A DNA stretch of 64,000 bases. Origin: CAZXEU01 sp965207385. Lineage in GTDB: Bacteria > Bacteroidota > Rhodothermia > Rhodothermales > Bin80. Shown here in pieces: positions 15,801 through 24,805 of the stretch. Under the pieces are notes generated by a model. That model was not told the DNA's origin. It saw nothing but the letters and a program-made list of their open reading frames with translations, and did not search any database. The stretch spans positions 1-64,000 of the forward strand of contig CBDBLZ010000020.1 in NCBI GenBank assembly GCA_965207385.1, written 5' to 3'. Within the stretch, counting starts at the first letter, position 1; every line of letters starts with the position of its first letter. Made by a program: the position numbers and the translations under genes.

Positions 15801-16844
15801 ACCGATTGTGCCGTCATTGTCGCGGTACCACCCGAAATACGGCTGCGTTTCGACGACCACGTTGTGGCCGGCTTTGTAGTCGAACAGGAAATGATCCACG
15901 TCCTCGTCACCCCGGCCAAGCAGTAACGGGTAGGCACTGTTTGCCTGAATAAAGCCTCCGCCCGCTTCCTGGTTCTTCAGCGTGTCCGGATTAAAGAGCA
16001 TAAACGTGCGCAGGACTGCATCCGTAGGCAGCCTGGACGTGAGACCGCCCGTCAGCACATCGACGTTCGACTGGTTCGGCTCAAGCTTGTCAACCCAGGG
16101 CTCCCGGTCTATCGCGTAGGCGACAAGGTGATATGGCCCTACCTCCGCTTCGTCGCTGAAAACCCACACATAAAAGTCGCCGGTCAGCATCTGGCCGGTC
16201 GCGGCATCTACCGGCGAAACCCAGCCCGTCATGCGGAAATCATCCGATCCGTTACGGCCGTCACCCGGCTCCCCGATGATATCGCCCTGCATCTTGTCGA
16301 CGCCGCTGCCGCCGAAGTCTTCCACGAACGTAGTGTCCAGGTCCGACTCGTGGAACAGCCTGCTACTCACGTCGAGCTCGTCTTCTCCGTCGTCCAGAAA
16401 ACTGTGCGTCGAAGCAAAGTAGTACATCTTTGTAGTGTCAACCGTGAAGCGGTAGACATCCACGTCTCCTGCGTCCAGCCTGGCACGGATGAGGCCTCCA
16501 GTAGCTTCATCGGGCCGGACCGCCGACATCGTACCGAGGACATCGTTGATGTTGTCGGCCGTATCAAAGAAATTGTTCGCCTCCATCTCCTCCCTGACGA
16601 CATACTGGTCGCCGCGGGTTGCCAGTCGCTGTGCGAGCGCGTACGGCAGGGAGCGCTCGATGCGCGCCTGCGCCTCCGCCTGCTCCAGCAATTCCGGGTA
16701 TTCGCTGAATTTCTGGAGTATTTCCTCGTACTGCTCACCGTAGCGCGCCTGCAGCGCCGGGTCGACGGCCTTGGACTGCGCAAACGACAGAATTGGCGTC
16801 AGCAGCAAGGCAAGACCGGCAAGTATCGTGGTAGATGTTCTCAT
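12846..16844 (-). CDS. Giant secreted protein with about eight PPC-type repeats and T9SS sorting domain
   Basis: A 1,332-residue protein with a signal peptide (MRTSTTILAGLALLLT...SFAQ) and a charged helical segment at ~25-70. About eight bacterial pre-peptidase C-terminal-like beta-sandwich units follow. Each opens with an E(P/A/E)N(N/Q)-type motif (EANNFFDTAD, EPNQSNVDV, EPNNSAADA, EPDDTPAEV, EENNTFETA, EPNNSRTEA, EPNNTFAEA, EPNNSVAEA) and carries D(V/E)D(V/W/F)(Y/F) core strands. The last ~85 residues (NFPNPFNPTTTITY..., FNLLGQRV, SGMYFYQL, KRMTLIK) are a Por-type T9SS signal. No protease catalytic domain is seen, so this is probably a surface adhesin or binding scaffold. The start 10 codons into the longer frame gives the natural signal peptide. 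It follows a PorV-like gene by 32 bp. Confidence 0.82.
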   Translation of the reverse strand: MRTSTTILAGLALLLTPILSFAQSKAVDPALQARYGEQYEEILQKFSEYPELLEQAEAQARIERSLPYALAQRLATRGDQYVVREEMEANNFFDTADNINDVLGTMSAVRPDEATGGLIRARLDAGDVDVYRFTVDTTKMYYFASTHSFLDDGEDELDVSSRLFHESDLDTTFVEDFGGSGVDKMQGDIIGEPGDGRNGSDDFRMTGWVSPVDAATGQMLTGDFYVWVFSDEAEVGPYHLVAYAIDREPWVDKLEPNQSNVDVLTGGLTSRLPTDAVLRTFMLFNPDTLKNQEAGGGFIQANSAYPLLLGRGDEDVDHFLFDYKAGHNVVVETQPYFGWYRDNDGTIGPGGSRLSDPRIRVYDGDYTSILFEDDDGGREQMDGPNNIHSRIVLTPDNLADNGITGDTPLWLWVSAWASTTRDPTFGTVNNNDPGRLMYQVYLHQYSADPAEIEPNNSAADATSIAARSDTSSAGTLDAGDEDWYRVFLHQVRMYTLFVTDPAVQIELYHEYESDTDGSTEMSDNLLAADQVVNGLVTGYSPETSGAYLIKLSGGSGAYQFGVVDKGQIWTGLIAHEPDDTPAEVAETDQLPVGPGAPAVNAMIYPEGDIDGYHFSVDEGTDITLTLSGTQDIVADFVGSITLVAPDGSLLGTSAEGISITAPASGSYGVVVQSPGVGFYKLSGGEPFEESEENNTFETANLIATGESFVYEAALTDGDVDFFKMELKAGSLYSFRSKDNETGASLEVEFYDEVNGTTLLDESSWVNNYSGDNFKIANIIPREDKTYYLRISGSPGKYKVASRVNEDYWALQHKGEPNNSRTEADAQGNYQTLGADVAYALSEPAHPRFFGDEDWFRVPVAAGQTLSAETKPIANNPDEWARDTDTRIVLISESGEELANDDDGGNDWYSSASYTAGADGIVYVQVRTSRTPASADDRSMNRGDYYLNIEVKSEEVEPNNTFAEADGNVLSGGFVDAAFDEAGGPTDIYKLTLQTDWIYHFRTLKPEGGYGGNFAARLVKASDTGTNLLSDDGRYNTRYSGDNVKINFIPDEAGDYYLELTGDGEGAYQVGRKGRDISELKSKGEPNNSVAEADAIGAQEFDLPGEAQTYMLFNEGFEWDPANDHISARWGDDVDIYRYDLAAGDTLVAESSPVDGPLWPRDYDGYMRLLAASGDTLANNDDGGFDWHSKIEFVAEEAGSYYVMLHSQDYGGATDRDPSRGEYNLTVTKMDGTPILITDVTPEELPGEFVLNQNFPNPFNPTTTITYSLPEAQEVELVVFNLLGQRVDILVSQFQAGGTYSVQYNASRLASGMYFYQLRAGNLVQTKRMTLIK

Positions 16845-16876
16845 TGCCTTCTCCGTAAGTGGATGATGGTTCAAGT

Positions 16877-17968
16877 TTAGAGATAAATTCCGAGAGATAC
16901 GCGGTGCACCTTTTGCAAGATGCCCCAGTTGGAATACGCGTAGTCAAAGGCAAAACGGCTCCTGTTGCGGAGCACATATTGCAGTCCGGCGCCCAGCGCC
17001 AGCCCGTTTACGGCCTCTCTTTCGTACAGGCTCTGATAGCCGACACGCAGGAATAGGATGTTCAGCAAGCCGTACTCCATGCCCACGTTTATGCCCTCAG
17101 TCGAACCGGTCGGGTGCATCAGGTCTACGCCCATCACAACGCGGTTCTGCATGGGCAGCGATAGCATGTAGCTTACGCCGAAGCGAAATATCTGCGGCAG
17201 CGAAAAGCTGTCGGTTTCGTAGCCCACGGGTACATTCTCGATTCCCCGGTTCACGGGGTCTGGATCCAGGACATTGGTCAGGTGCCGGCCCTGCATGCGC
17301 AAGTCGGGACCAAAGTTGGAAATGCTGGAGCCGAGGACCAGTCCGCGGAGCGGGGTCTCGTAGTAGACCCCAACGTCAAGGGCGAACTGGCTGGCGCTTT
17401 CGGTCCAAATCCGCTGGCTGATGTACTTCCCCGAAAGACCTACCGAGAACGAGGAAATGAGGCGTGCTGCAACCGATACATTGACGGCAAAATCCTGAGC
17501 ACTGTAATTCTCGCCGGTCCCTTCGGGTTCGGCTACCGTTCGCACGGGTTGCTGCGGCACAGCCAGCGAAGTAAAGCTCGCAGCCGCTACCGCGTTTGCG
17601 AAGGGCAGCGGAGCGGCAACCGAAAGAAACTCGAAGTTCGTTTCGGCCAGCCATTCCGTGTGGCTCAGCGACACGGCCAGGCCGTCCACATAGGCCAGAC
17701 CCGCGGGATTCCAGTATATCATTTCCGCGGTCCCGGCCTGGGCCGTGTACGCGCCTCCCATGGCCTCGGCCCTTGCGCCGATGCCTATCTCCAGGAATGC
17801 GGCAGCAACGGTACCCTTGTTGGACACGTTGCGCACAAACGGGTCATCCGGTTTCGAGTCATCCTGCGCCTGGGCCGCCGACAAGGTGCTCAGCGCCAAT
17901 GCACTTGCCACACATGCGTATCCAAGTGCTCTCGCGGCCCTCAGGGATATGTTGCCTACTAGTCGCAT
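16877..17968 (-). CDS. PorV/PorQ-family outer-membrane barrel protein
   Basis: A 363-residue protein with a signal peptide ending AAQAQ. It then has the family opening in which GIGARAEAMGGAYTA precedes an IYWNPAGLA motif, followed by alternating beta-barrel strands to a C-terminal aromatic-rich end (FDYAYSNWG...VSLGIYL). PorV-type proteins shuttle T9SS substrates from the translocon to the surface or act as related 14-stranded barrels. The gene starts 2 bp after the stop of the 1,294-residue secreted protein and ends 32 bp before the giant T9SS cargo gene, which supports a dedicated export role. The PorV versus PorQ assignment is not resolved. Confidence 0.82.
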   Translation of the reverse strand: MRLVGNISLRAARALGYACVASALALSTLSAAQAQDDSKPDDPFVRNVSNKGTVAAAFLEIGIGARAEAMGGAYTAQAGTAEMIYWNPAGLAYVDGLAVSLSHTEWLAETNFEFLSVAAPLPFANAVAAASFTSLAVPQQPVRTVAEPEGTGENYSAQDFAVNVSVAARLISSFSVGLSGKYISQRIWTESASQFALDVGVYYETPLRGLVLGSSISNFGPDLRMQGRHLTNVLDPDPVNRGIENVPVGYETDSFSLPQIFRFGVSYMLSLPMQNRVVMGVDLMHPTGSTEGINVGMEYGLLNILFLRVGYQSLYEREAVNGLALGAGLQYVLRNRSRFAFDYAYSNWGILQKVHRVSLGIYL

Positions 17969-17970
17969 GC

Positions 17971-20900
17971 CTACCGGATAATGGCGAAACGCCCCACTTT
18001 CTCTCCGATGCCGGGTGCGTCCACATGGTAGATGTAAACGCCAAAGGAAACGTCCAGACCATCGTCAGATTGCAGATTCCAGGTGGCCGTGCTCTCGGCC
18101 GTGCCGCCTGCATGGCGGATTACCTTTACCTGGCGCCCGCTTACCGTGAATATGCGAATGGTGCACTCCGGCGGAAGATTGCGGAAGTCGATGCGGCGCT
18201 CTCCTCGACCTGGCAGCTGGATGTTGCGCGCCTCCAGCGGATTGACGGCCACATACGGATCCGGCACTACGTAAATCTCGTCCAGGTCCTCGGGACCCAG
18301 GTCCTCTTCCATCTGATGTCCGTCCACCTGGAAGCGAAGGACATCGTCACGATCAAACGGCTTGCTGGTCTCCAGAAGAAATACGTCTCCGGGCGCAGGG
18401 ATGTCGTTGAGGGCGATTTGCGCAAAGCTTGAGAGGTAGTCCTCGGGACTGAAAAGGTCCACAAGGAAAGGCTGCCAGCCGGGAATGGCCATGAGCGAGT
18501 CCAGTATACCGTCGTACCAGGGCTGGATTCGTTCGTAGAAATCTTCGAGTTCCCGAACATCCAGGGTTGGACCCAGCGGTCGACGCTGCATTCCGCGCAC
18601 CTGGCGAAGCGCCAGAGAATCATACAGGGCTTGCGCGTCGCCCGTCGCTCTCACCATGAACGCCTGCGCATCCTCGGAAAGCCCAAAGACGAAGCGCCAA
18701 GTGGACTGGACATAGAACCTGTATCCTCCCAGGTCCACGCCGCCGACGCGGACATTTATTTCGTCCCCCGGAGAGAGCGTGCCAGGTACGGAATCAGCCG
18801 GAACAAAGGGGCCCGTCTCGGTGAGCTGGAATGGTACCTGTAATGGCGCGTTGAGATTGGTGACATCCCATACAGTAAAGTTGACGGGAATCCGGCTGCT
18901 GGGCGTAAGCGAATTCGAGGTATCGACAACAGCGGCCTCAACCCTTATTTCATAGTCCAATGGGACGGCCACATTGAGGTCGCCAGACTCAATGGAGACC
19001 TGTGTTGACGGCACGATCCATCTGCCTTCCGCCGTTGTGTTCTCCAGCCAAAGCGCATTCACCGGCTCCGGTACCACGGGCGCATCAATGGTGAATCGCA
19101 TGCCGTCATACGTGTTGGCGTGCAATACGTCGCTGCTGTAGAGATCGGCACCGCGGTCACCAGGACTGCTGACAGCGAGAGTGTCACCCGTAGTCGTGTT
19201 GCGAAGGACAAAGCCGGTTGTAAGCCCGTTGGTCAAGAAAAGCGAATCCAGCTCCTCAAACGACCCGTCGTCCGTAAACGTGAATTCGTATTCGTACCCT
19301 TTGCTGTTGGCTTCCTCCGGTACCAGGAACTCCACATTGAGCGATCCGGTCGCATTGCCAGCTGCACGCTCAATGCCGCCGACTACGTGCGGTTCGATGT
19401 AGCCCAGCGCCGGCCGCTGGGGCACGACGACGGCGCAATTACGGTCCACATTTACCGGACGATCAAATGCGTCCACTTCGATGATCTTGGAGCTTTCCGT
19501 GGGCGTGATATCCGCCAGGTTGGCCTGTTCGGCAAGTCCGCGGTCGAAGAACGACTGGTGATAGCCACGGTCAACGGATACCACGCAGTAGTAATAGGTG
19601 CGCCCGTTTTCGACAGTCGAATCCACGTAACTGTACGAAAGACCGCTGTCGGTGCCCATGTCGTAGCTGATGCCAAATGCGCCGATGGGAACGGGGTGTG
19701 CGCCCGAGAGGCCGTTTTCAATGTCGAACTGCACCTTGTCGCCGGTCGGCGACTGAAGGGGCTCCCACAGCAGGGGATTGCCAAAAGCATCCGTGATGGT
19801 CTTGATATCATTGAACTCCGGATCGGTACTTCGATAAACTTTGTACATCTCGAAGTCCTGCCCGTAAATGGGGTCCCTGGAGGACTCGGCGCTCTGGTCC
19901 CAGACCAGGGTTACCCGCTTGTTGCCGGGTACCGCCGTGAGGAACGGCGTCCGGGGCGGCTTGGCAAAATCGTAGTCCGAATCATAGATATTCTGCATTG
20001 TCCGCTTGTTGCGCAGCATATCCTGAAAGTCGTTCCCGCAGAAAAATGCCAGCGAGAAACGCTGCTCCTGCCCCCTCAATATGGAGCTCAGTCCCGACGC
20101 ATAAACGTAGATGATATCCGCCGTCTCCGAAGGCGTGATGAACAGGCCGGGCTGTATGTACTCTTCCCAGAACAAGGGATCATCGTCAATATCCCGATCA
20201 AATTCCGCGGGCGTCCGGATGACCATCCCTGTCAGGCCAATCTGGTCTATTTCGTCGTTGTCGGTAAACTCGAAGTTGGGCTCGCCCGGATCCGGCCGTC
20301 CGTTGGTCTCGGTACCATCCGGATCGGGTCCGGGATAATCCTCATCATTAGGACCCAGGCCGTCCGAGCCGGTGTCATCGTTGACAGGCTCGATCGTAAG
20401 GCGTCCATCCCCGTTTACATCCTCCCCAGGGTCAAGGATGAAATTGTTATTCAGGTCCTCATTGTCATGCATCCCGTCATTGTCGACATCCGTCCACGGC
20501 AGCCAGTCGCCGTCGTCGTCGATGCCATTTGCACGGCTTTCGTCGACCAGCCCGTCAGCGTCGTTGTCCCTGCCATCACGGGGAAGCCCCGGACTCTCCA
20601 AAAAGCCGACCCCGCCGTAGCCAACCTTGAATCCATTAACGACCAAGTCCACCTTGTACCACTGGTAGGTAATGTCATCGACCGTATCGAAGAATGCCTC
20701 GTTGTTCGACGTCCGACCGGCAATATCGTAGTCCACAATCATGGAGATTATGGACGTCGGAATATCGTGGCGGCTGACATTCTTGACATCGAATGTGGAG
20801 ATAAAAATGTCTTCCGCCAATACGCTCGCCCATTGATACTGGCGGGCCTTAACCTCCAGTCCCAGACCCCGGCGGCCCCCTGCCGAGAACGGCCGCCGAT

Positions 20901-21855
20901 CAGGCTCGCCAGTTGCCGGGTCCAGGAAAGGGTAATAGGGAAACTCGTCGTTGTCCCGGTCGTCCGTCAGGTAATACGATTCCTGGTCCCCGCGCACAAA
21001 GGCCCCGTAGGCTCCGTTCCAGCGCCCGGCGCGCACGCCCGGCTGCGGGCTGCAGGTGGTGCCTTGCTCGAATGCGCACGGCGCCCGGTCGTCGCCAACG
21101 TAGGACTGCGGCGGCCAGAATGCCGGCCAGGTGTTCTTCAGATTCGTTTGAGCTACGTACTCGACATCATTGATCAGCTCCTCATTCAGGGCACCGTCTC
21201 CGTTGAGATCTTCTCCGGCATCAAGTTCGCCGTTGCCGTTCACATCCTCGCCCAAACCGCCCACATAGTAAAAGCCGGACTCAGCCAGCAATCGTCGATC
21301 ATCCACATTATTATTCAGACGATTTCGCGTAGCAGGGTCACCGCTCATGTTGTAGTAGCCCGGCAGTGGGACGAAGAAATATTTGTGGCTGCCTGTCGGA
21401 TGCTGGTCCCCGCCGCTCCTGTTGTAACTCTCCGAGATAATGCGCAGGGTGTCTCCCTGCTCCGTGGTGACCTCCCCTGCAACGACGAAGCTCATCGTGT
21501 GCCCGTACCTGACGCCGGAACCCTTCGGCCAGATAATGTGATTGGGCGTCACCGATCCCCCCCAGTATCCCGCAGAGATATTCAGGTTGTTGACATACGG
21601 CACCTGCATCAGGTTACCGTTGGCGATTGCACCGCGCACAAAGTTGCGAAATGACATTGGAGCCGCCGCGCCCGTCCTTGCTGCGTTCCTCTGCGCCTGC
21701 CGCTCCATCCTGGAGATGTTTCGATCCAGGTTCTGGGAAACTTCCATGGCCTCCAGTTCGGACGCCGAATTCGCCTTGCTCTGGGCCTGGCTTTCGCCGT
21801 TAGGCGCCAAGCCGACGGCTATCGACAACAACAGTGTGGCAATGTGCCTGTGCAT
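17971..21855 (-). CDS. Large secreted protein with calcium-binding-type repeats and a T9SS-like C-terminus
   Basis: A 1,294-residue protein with a signal peptide (ending ESQAQ). Two acidic clusters of Asp/Asn-rich loops, EDVNGNGELDAGEDLNGDG near residue 215 and several DxDxDG-type loops around 430-530, resemble dockerin/EF-hand or thrombospondin type 3 calcium sites. Fibronectin-like strands follow, including RVTLVWD near 650 and a YYYCVVSVD segment. The end (IRIFTVSGRQVKVIRH...FGVYIYHV...GRFAIIR) matches a Por/FlgD-like sorting domain. It is sandwiched between a TonB receptor (22 bp upstream) and a PorV-like gene (2 bp downstream). The function is unknown; a surface-exposed partner of the receptor is plausible. 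Confidence 0.75.
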   Translation of the reverse strand: MHRHIATLLLSIAVGLAPNGESQAQSKANSASELEAMEVSQNLDRNISRMERQAQRNAARTGAAAPMSFRNFVRGAIANGNLMQVPYVNNLNISAGYWGGSVTPNHIIWPKGSGVRYGHTMSFVVAGEVTTEQGDTLRIISESYNRSGGDQHPTGSHKYFFVPLPGYYNMSGDPATRNRLNNNVDDRRLLAESGFYYVGGLGEDVNGNGELDAGEDLNGDGALNEELINDVEYVAQTNLKNTWPAFWPPQSYVGDDRAPCAFEQGTTCSPQPGVRAGRWNGAYGAFVRGDQESYYLTDDRDNDEFPYYPFLDPATGEPDRRPFSAGGRRGLGLEVKARQYQWASVLAEDIFISTFDVKNVSRHDIPTSIISMIVDYDIAGRTSNNEAFFDTVDDITYQWYKVDLVVNGFKVGYGGVGFLESPGLPRDGRDNDADGLVDESRANGIDDDGDWLPWTDVDNDGMHDNEDLNNNFILDPGEDVNGDGRLTIEPVNDDTGSDGLGPNDEDYPGPDPDGTETNGRPDPGEPNFEFTDNDEIDQIGLTGMVIRTPAEFDRDIDDDPLFWEEYIQPGLFITPSETADIIYVYASGLSSILRGQEQRFSLAFFCGNDFQDMLRNKRTMQNIYDSDYDFAKPPRTPFLTAVPGNKRVTLVWDQSAESSRDPIYGQDFEMYKVYRSTDPEFNDIKTITDAFGNPLLWEPLQSPTGDKVQFDIENGLSGAHPVPIGAFGISYDMGTDSGLSYSYVDSTVENGRTYYYCVVSVDRGYHQSFFDRGLAEQANLADITPTESSKIIEVDAFDRPVNVDRNCAVVVPQRPALGYIEPHVVGGIERAAGNATGSLNVEFLVPEEANSKGYEYEFTFTDDGSFEELDSLFLTNGLTTGFVLRNTTTGDTLAVSSPGDRGADLYSSDVLHANTYDGMRFTIDAPVVPEPVNALWLENTTAEGRWIVPSTQVSIESGDLNVAVPLDYEIRVEAAVVDTSNSLTPSSRIPVNFTVWDVTNLNAPLQVPFQLTETGPFVPADSVPGTLSPGDEINVRVGGVDLGGYRFYVQSTWRFVFGLSEDAQAFMVRATGDAQALYDSLALRQVRGMQRRPLGPTLDVRELEDFYERIQPWYDGILDSLMAIPGWQPFLVDLFSPEDYLSSFAQIALNDIPAPGDVFLLETSKPFDRDDVLRFQVDGHQMEEDLGPEDLDEIYVVPDPYVAVNPLEARNIQLPGRGERRIDFRNLPPECTIRIFTVSGRQVKVIRHAGGTAESTATWNLQSDDGLDVSFGVYIYHVDAPGIGEKVGRFAIIR

Positions 21856-21877
21856 GGAAGTAGCTGTTGGCGAAGAG

Positions 21878-24805
21878 TCAGAATTCGATGGTCACAGCAA
21901 AGAGAACTCGGCGCGGCGCCGAATACCGCGTCGCGACATTGTCATCCTCCGCAAGCGTAAAAAGACCTACATAGTCGCGAACAAAATCCCGTTCGGTCTG
22001 GATCAGGGGCAGGCGCACGATCTGATCGGCTCGACCAGAGATGGCATCCACCGCCAGCTCATTGAGCCGATTGAACAGGTTGTCTACTTGCATGCGAACC
22101 CCCCAGAGTACGCCGGCCAATGCGAAGCGCTTTTCCGCGCGCAGATCAAAGGTAAACAGGATGGGCTTGTGCTCTGAATTGTTGAATTCATTCGCCGGGT
22201 AGTTGACGCTAGGGTCCAGGAATGCCGGCGTATAGGGTTGCCCCGTGGCCAGTTGGCTTATGAAGCCGACATTCCAGTTGTCAGCCCTGCCGATCGTCGC
22301 CGCCAGGTTTGCCGTAAGCGTCTGATCCCAGTCGAGAGGTATGACCTGTCGATCGACAAACAAGTCACCCACTTCTCCGGAGCGGCCCGCAATGACCACA
22401 TCGGCTATGGCACCAGGATCGGAGGAACTGCCCCTAGCGTCCGAATACGACAGGTCGAAAGAGGACTGCAGCAGCATGCCAACGGGCCGGGTCGACAACG
22501 CAATCGTGCCGCCGCGCACCAGTCCGTAGTCCCGATTTACGGTGCGCGTATACTGAACGTTGTCCAGCGTGCTGAGGATTTCGAGTCCGAGCAGATTGCG
22601 GATATTCTTGTAGAACAGGTTTACATCGACGCCCAAAAACTCAGCCAGCTGCTGCTGCAGCCCCAGCTCGTACTTGATGGTGCGCTCGGGATCGAGATCG
22701 GGGTTGCCTATGGCGCGCCCTTCGAGCTGACCCACGTTTATATCGGCGAAGATGGGATTCTTCAGCATTTCGGTATAGGCCGGCATCTGCACGAAATGCC
22801 CGTAAGCCACCCGCAGCGCCGAACGATCCGAAATTGGATAGGAAATCCCCAATCGCGGACTGAGGTATTTCTTGGGAGGAGACGGTTCAAAGTTGTCCGA
22901 CCGTCCGATCCGGTCCGTTGGCGTCCGGGGATCAATGAGCTTCTGCGCCTGGACATCGAAGTACTCGAACCGCAGACCCGCCTTGAGCACGAGCCGGTCT
23001 CCGAATTCAAGCTTGTCCTGAGCGAAGGCCGCAAACTCCAGGGGCTCCTGCTCGAATCGGTCATCTACCTTGTACTGCGCCAACTCCGGAACCAGCACGG
23101 GCTGGCGCTCCCTCAGCTCATTGACATAGTCGTCGAAATACGGAAATTGCGCAGCGGACGGGTACGGGAAATTCACGAACAGGGAATCCCTGTCGTCCCG
23201 AAATACCCAGCTGCGGTCCAGATCCTCCACTATGCGTCTGTCCCTTCTGAACTGGGCACCGACCTTGATTTCGTTGAAATCGTTAAGCTGCCAGGTAAAG
23301 TCCGACGACGCGTAAACGCTTCGCTCCGTACTGCGGGATTGCCCGTTGGACGTGCCGCCGAGACTGAATCCGGTTACCGGGGCGCTGGCACTGAAATACT
23401 GGATGCGTGGATCGCTCATGGTCGAAAACGCATATGATTCGCTTTCAAGCGTCTTGTACGACGCCTGCATATTCAGCACCATGCTGCTGCCGAAGGCTTG
23501 CTTGAGCGCCACGATATGAGTCTGTGCCGCGAACTGGTTCTTGGGCCTGTTGTCCGGCGCAAAGCGTGAGCTGTGGCTGTAGCCTTGCCCCTCCGACTGG
23601 TTATACAGCAACTGGTAGGACAGCCGCAGCCGCGGTGTCGGCCGAAAGACAATCTTGGGAGCGACAGTCAGACGCCTACTCCAGCTCATATTGACCGTGC
23701 TCCCATCCCCGGAGGAAAACGTGATGGGATTGCCCTGGCTGTCGAGAATCAGGTCCCCGGCCGGCGTGCGCGCCGAGTCCAGCGCGATCAGGCGCGTGTC
23801 GTCCGGCTGAAAGAGATCGCGGTACCAACGCGAATAGGCGGCCGCTCGCAATCCGTCCTCAGCCGTAAATCGCCGCTGGCCCTTCAGATGACCTACCCGG
23901 TCTTCATACCTGCCGGAAACAAAGAACCCGATGCTCTGCCAACGCTTGAGTATCGGCCCGCCGAGCGTCACGGATACGTCCTTGGACTCCGCTGGGCTGA
24001 ATTGTCCCGACCCGACAAACAGCTCATCGTTTCCCGTAAAGAAATTCCAGCCCGAGGCGCGGAAGGTGCCCGACAACTCCTGCCCGGGATCCCGCGTCTT
24101 GAGGCTCACGATACCGGACTGGGCGCCTCCCAGCTCCGCGTCGAACGTGCCCGTAAAGACTTGGAGCTCCTGCACGGATTCCACTTCCATGTCCACAGTA
24201 TTGCCCCCTCCCTGCCCGTACACGTCGTGCACGGGAATTCCGTCTATCATGTAGACGACCTCGCGCGAGCGCCCGCCCCGAAAATGGAACCTGCCTCCGG
24301 AGGTAACGACGCCGGGCTGAAACTGGACCAGCTCGCTCACCTCCTGCACCGGAAGTCGCTCAATAGTCTCCAGGCCGACATAGGAAACACTCGTCGTACG
24401 GTCCTTGACGACGACGGGGCGCTCGGCCGTTACAACCAGCTCTTCTCCGACAAACGCCTCGATCCGAAGCGTGCCATCTATGGTTGTCGTACGGCCGGAG
24501 AACACTTCGACGTTCTCGTGCCTCAGCTCCGCGAAGCCGACAAAGGACATGACAAGCGTGTACGATCCCGGAGGCACGCTGAGCAGCACGTACCTACCTT
24601 CCTCGTCCGTGATCGTCCCTATGTGTTGCCGCTCCGCCAGGTAAACGCTGACACCTGGTAACCCGTCATCCGATTCAGCTTCGATGACCGTTCCGGAAAT
24701 CTTCCCGTTGGACTGCGCGGAGAGGGCGATCGCCGTTGCCAGGCACAGAATTGCGGCCGCAACAGAGACGAAGGCAGTCTTGAAAATCAAGCCGTCTACC
24801 TGCAT
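21878..24805 (-). CDS. TonB-dependent receptor with carboxypeptidase-regulatory-like N-terminal domain
   Basis: A 975-residue outer-membrane receptor. After the signal peptide (ending ALSAQ) comes a carboxypeptidase-D-like beta-sandwich (GKISGTVIEAESDDGLPGVSVYL..., residues ~33-115). A plug domain follows with RLPVQEVSELVQFQPGVV and a GGRSREVVYMIDGIPV motif (~125-240), then a 22-strand barrel ending VTIEF with a terminal aromatic. It lacks an adjacent SusD partner and instead heads a run with a calcium-repeat secreted protein, a PorV-like barrel and a T9SS cargo. The ligand is unknown. A dyad and a TAnnTTTG box lie upstream. Confidence 0.88.
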   Translation of the reverse strand: MQVDGLIFKTAFVSVAAAILCLATAIALSAQSNGKISGTVIEAESDDGLPGVSVYLAERQHIGTITDEEGRYVLLSVPPGSYTLVMSFVGFAELRHENVEVFSGRTTTIDGTLRIEAFVGEELVVTAERPVVVKDRTTSVSYVGLETIERLPVQEVSELVQFQPGVVTSGGRFHFRGGRSREVVYMIDGIPVHDVYGQGGGNTVDMEVESVQELQVFTGTFDAELGGAQSGIVSLKTRDPGQELSGTFRASGWNFFTGNDELFVGSGQFSPAESKDVSVTLGGPILKRWQSIGFFVSGRYEDRVGHLKGQRRFTAEDGLRAAAYSRWYRDLFQPDDTRLIALDSARTPAGDLILDSQGNPITFSSGDGSTVNMSWSRRLTVAPKIVFRPTPRLRLSYQLLYNQSEGQGYSHSSRFAPDNRPKNQFAAQTHIVALKQAFGSSMVLNMQASYKTLESESYAFSTMSDPRIQYFSASAPVTGFSLGGTSNGQSRSTERSVYASSDFTWQLNDFNEIKVGAQFRRDRRIVEDLDRSWVFRDDRDSLFVNFPYPSAAQFPYFDDYVNELRERQPVLVPELAQYKVDDRFEQEPLEFAAFAQDKLEFGDRLVLKAGLRFEYFDVQAQKLIDPRTPTDRIGRSDNFEPSPPKKYLSPRLGISYPISDRSALRVAYGHFVQMPAYTEMLKNPIFADINVGQLEGRAIGNPDLDPERTIKYELGLQQQLAEFLGVDVNLFYKNIRNLLGLEILSTLDNVQYTRTVNRDYGLVRGGTIALSTRPVGMLLQSSFDLSYSDARGSSSDPGAIADVVIAGRSGEVGDLFVDRQVIPLDWDQTLTANLAATIGRADNWNVGFISQLATGQPYTPAFLDPSVNYPANEFNNSEHKPILFTFDLRAEKRFALAGVLWGVRMQVDNLFNRLNELAVDAISGRADQIVRLPLIQTERDFVRDYVGLFTLAEDDNVATRYSAPRRVLFAVTIEF

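Noticed and set aside
19120..21654. 844-codon plus-strand frame opposite the calcium-repeat secreted protein
   Set aside because: It is fully antisense to a well-supported gene with signal peptide and C-terminal sorting domain, and its own translation shows no domain. It is a codon-bias artefact of GC-rich DNA.
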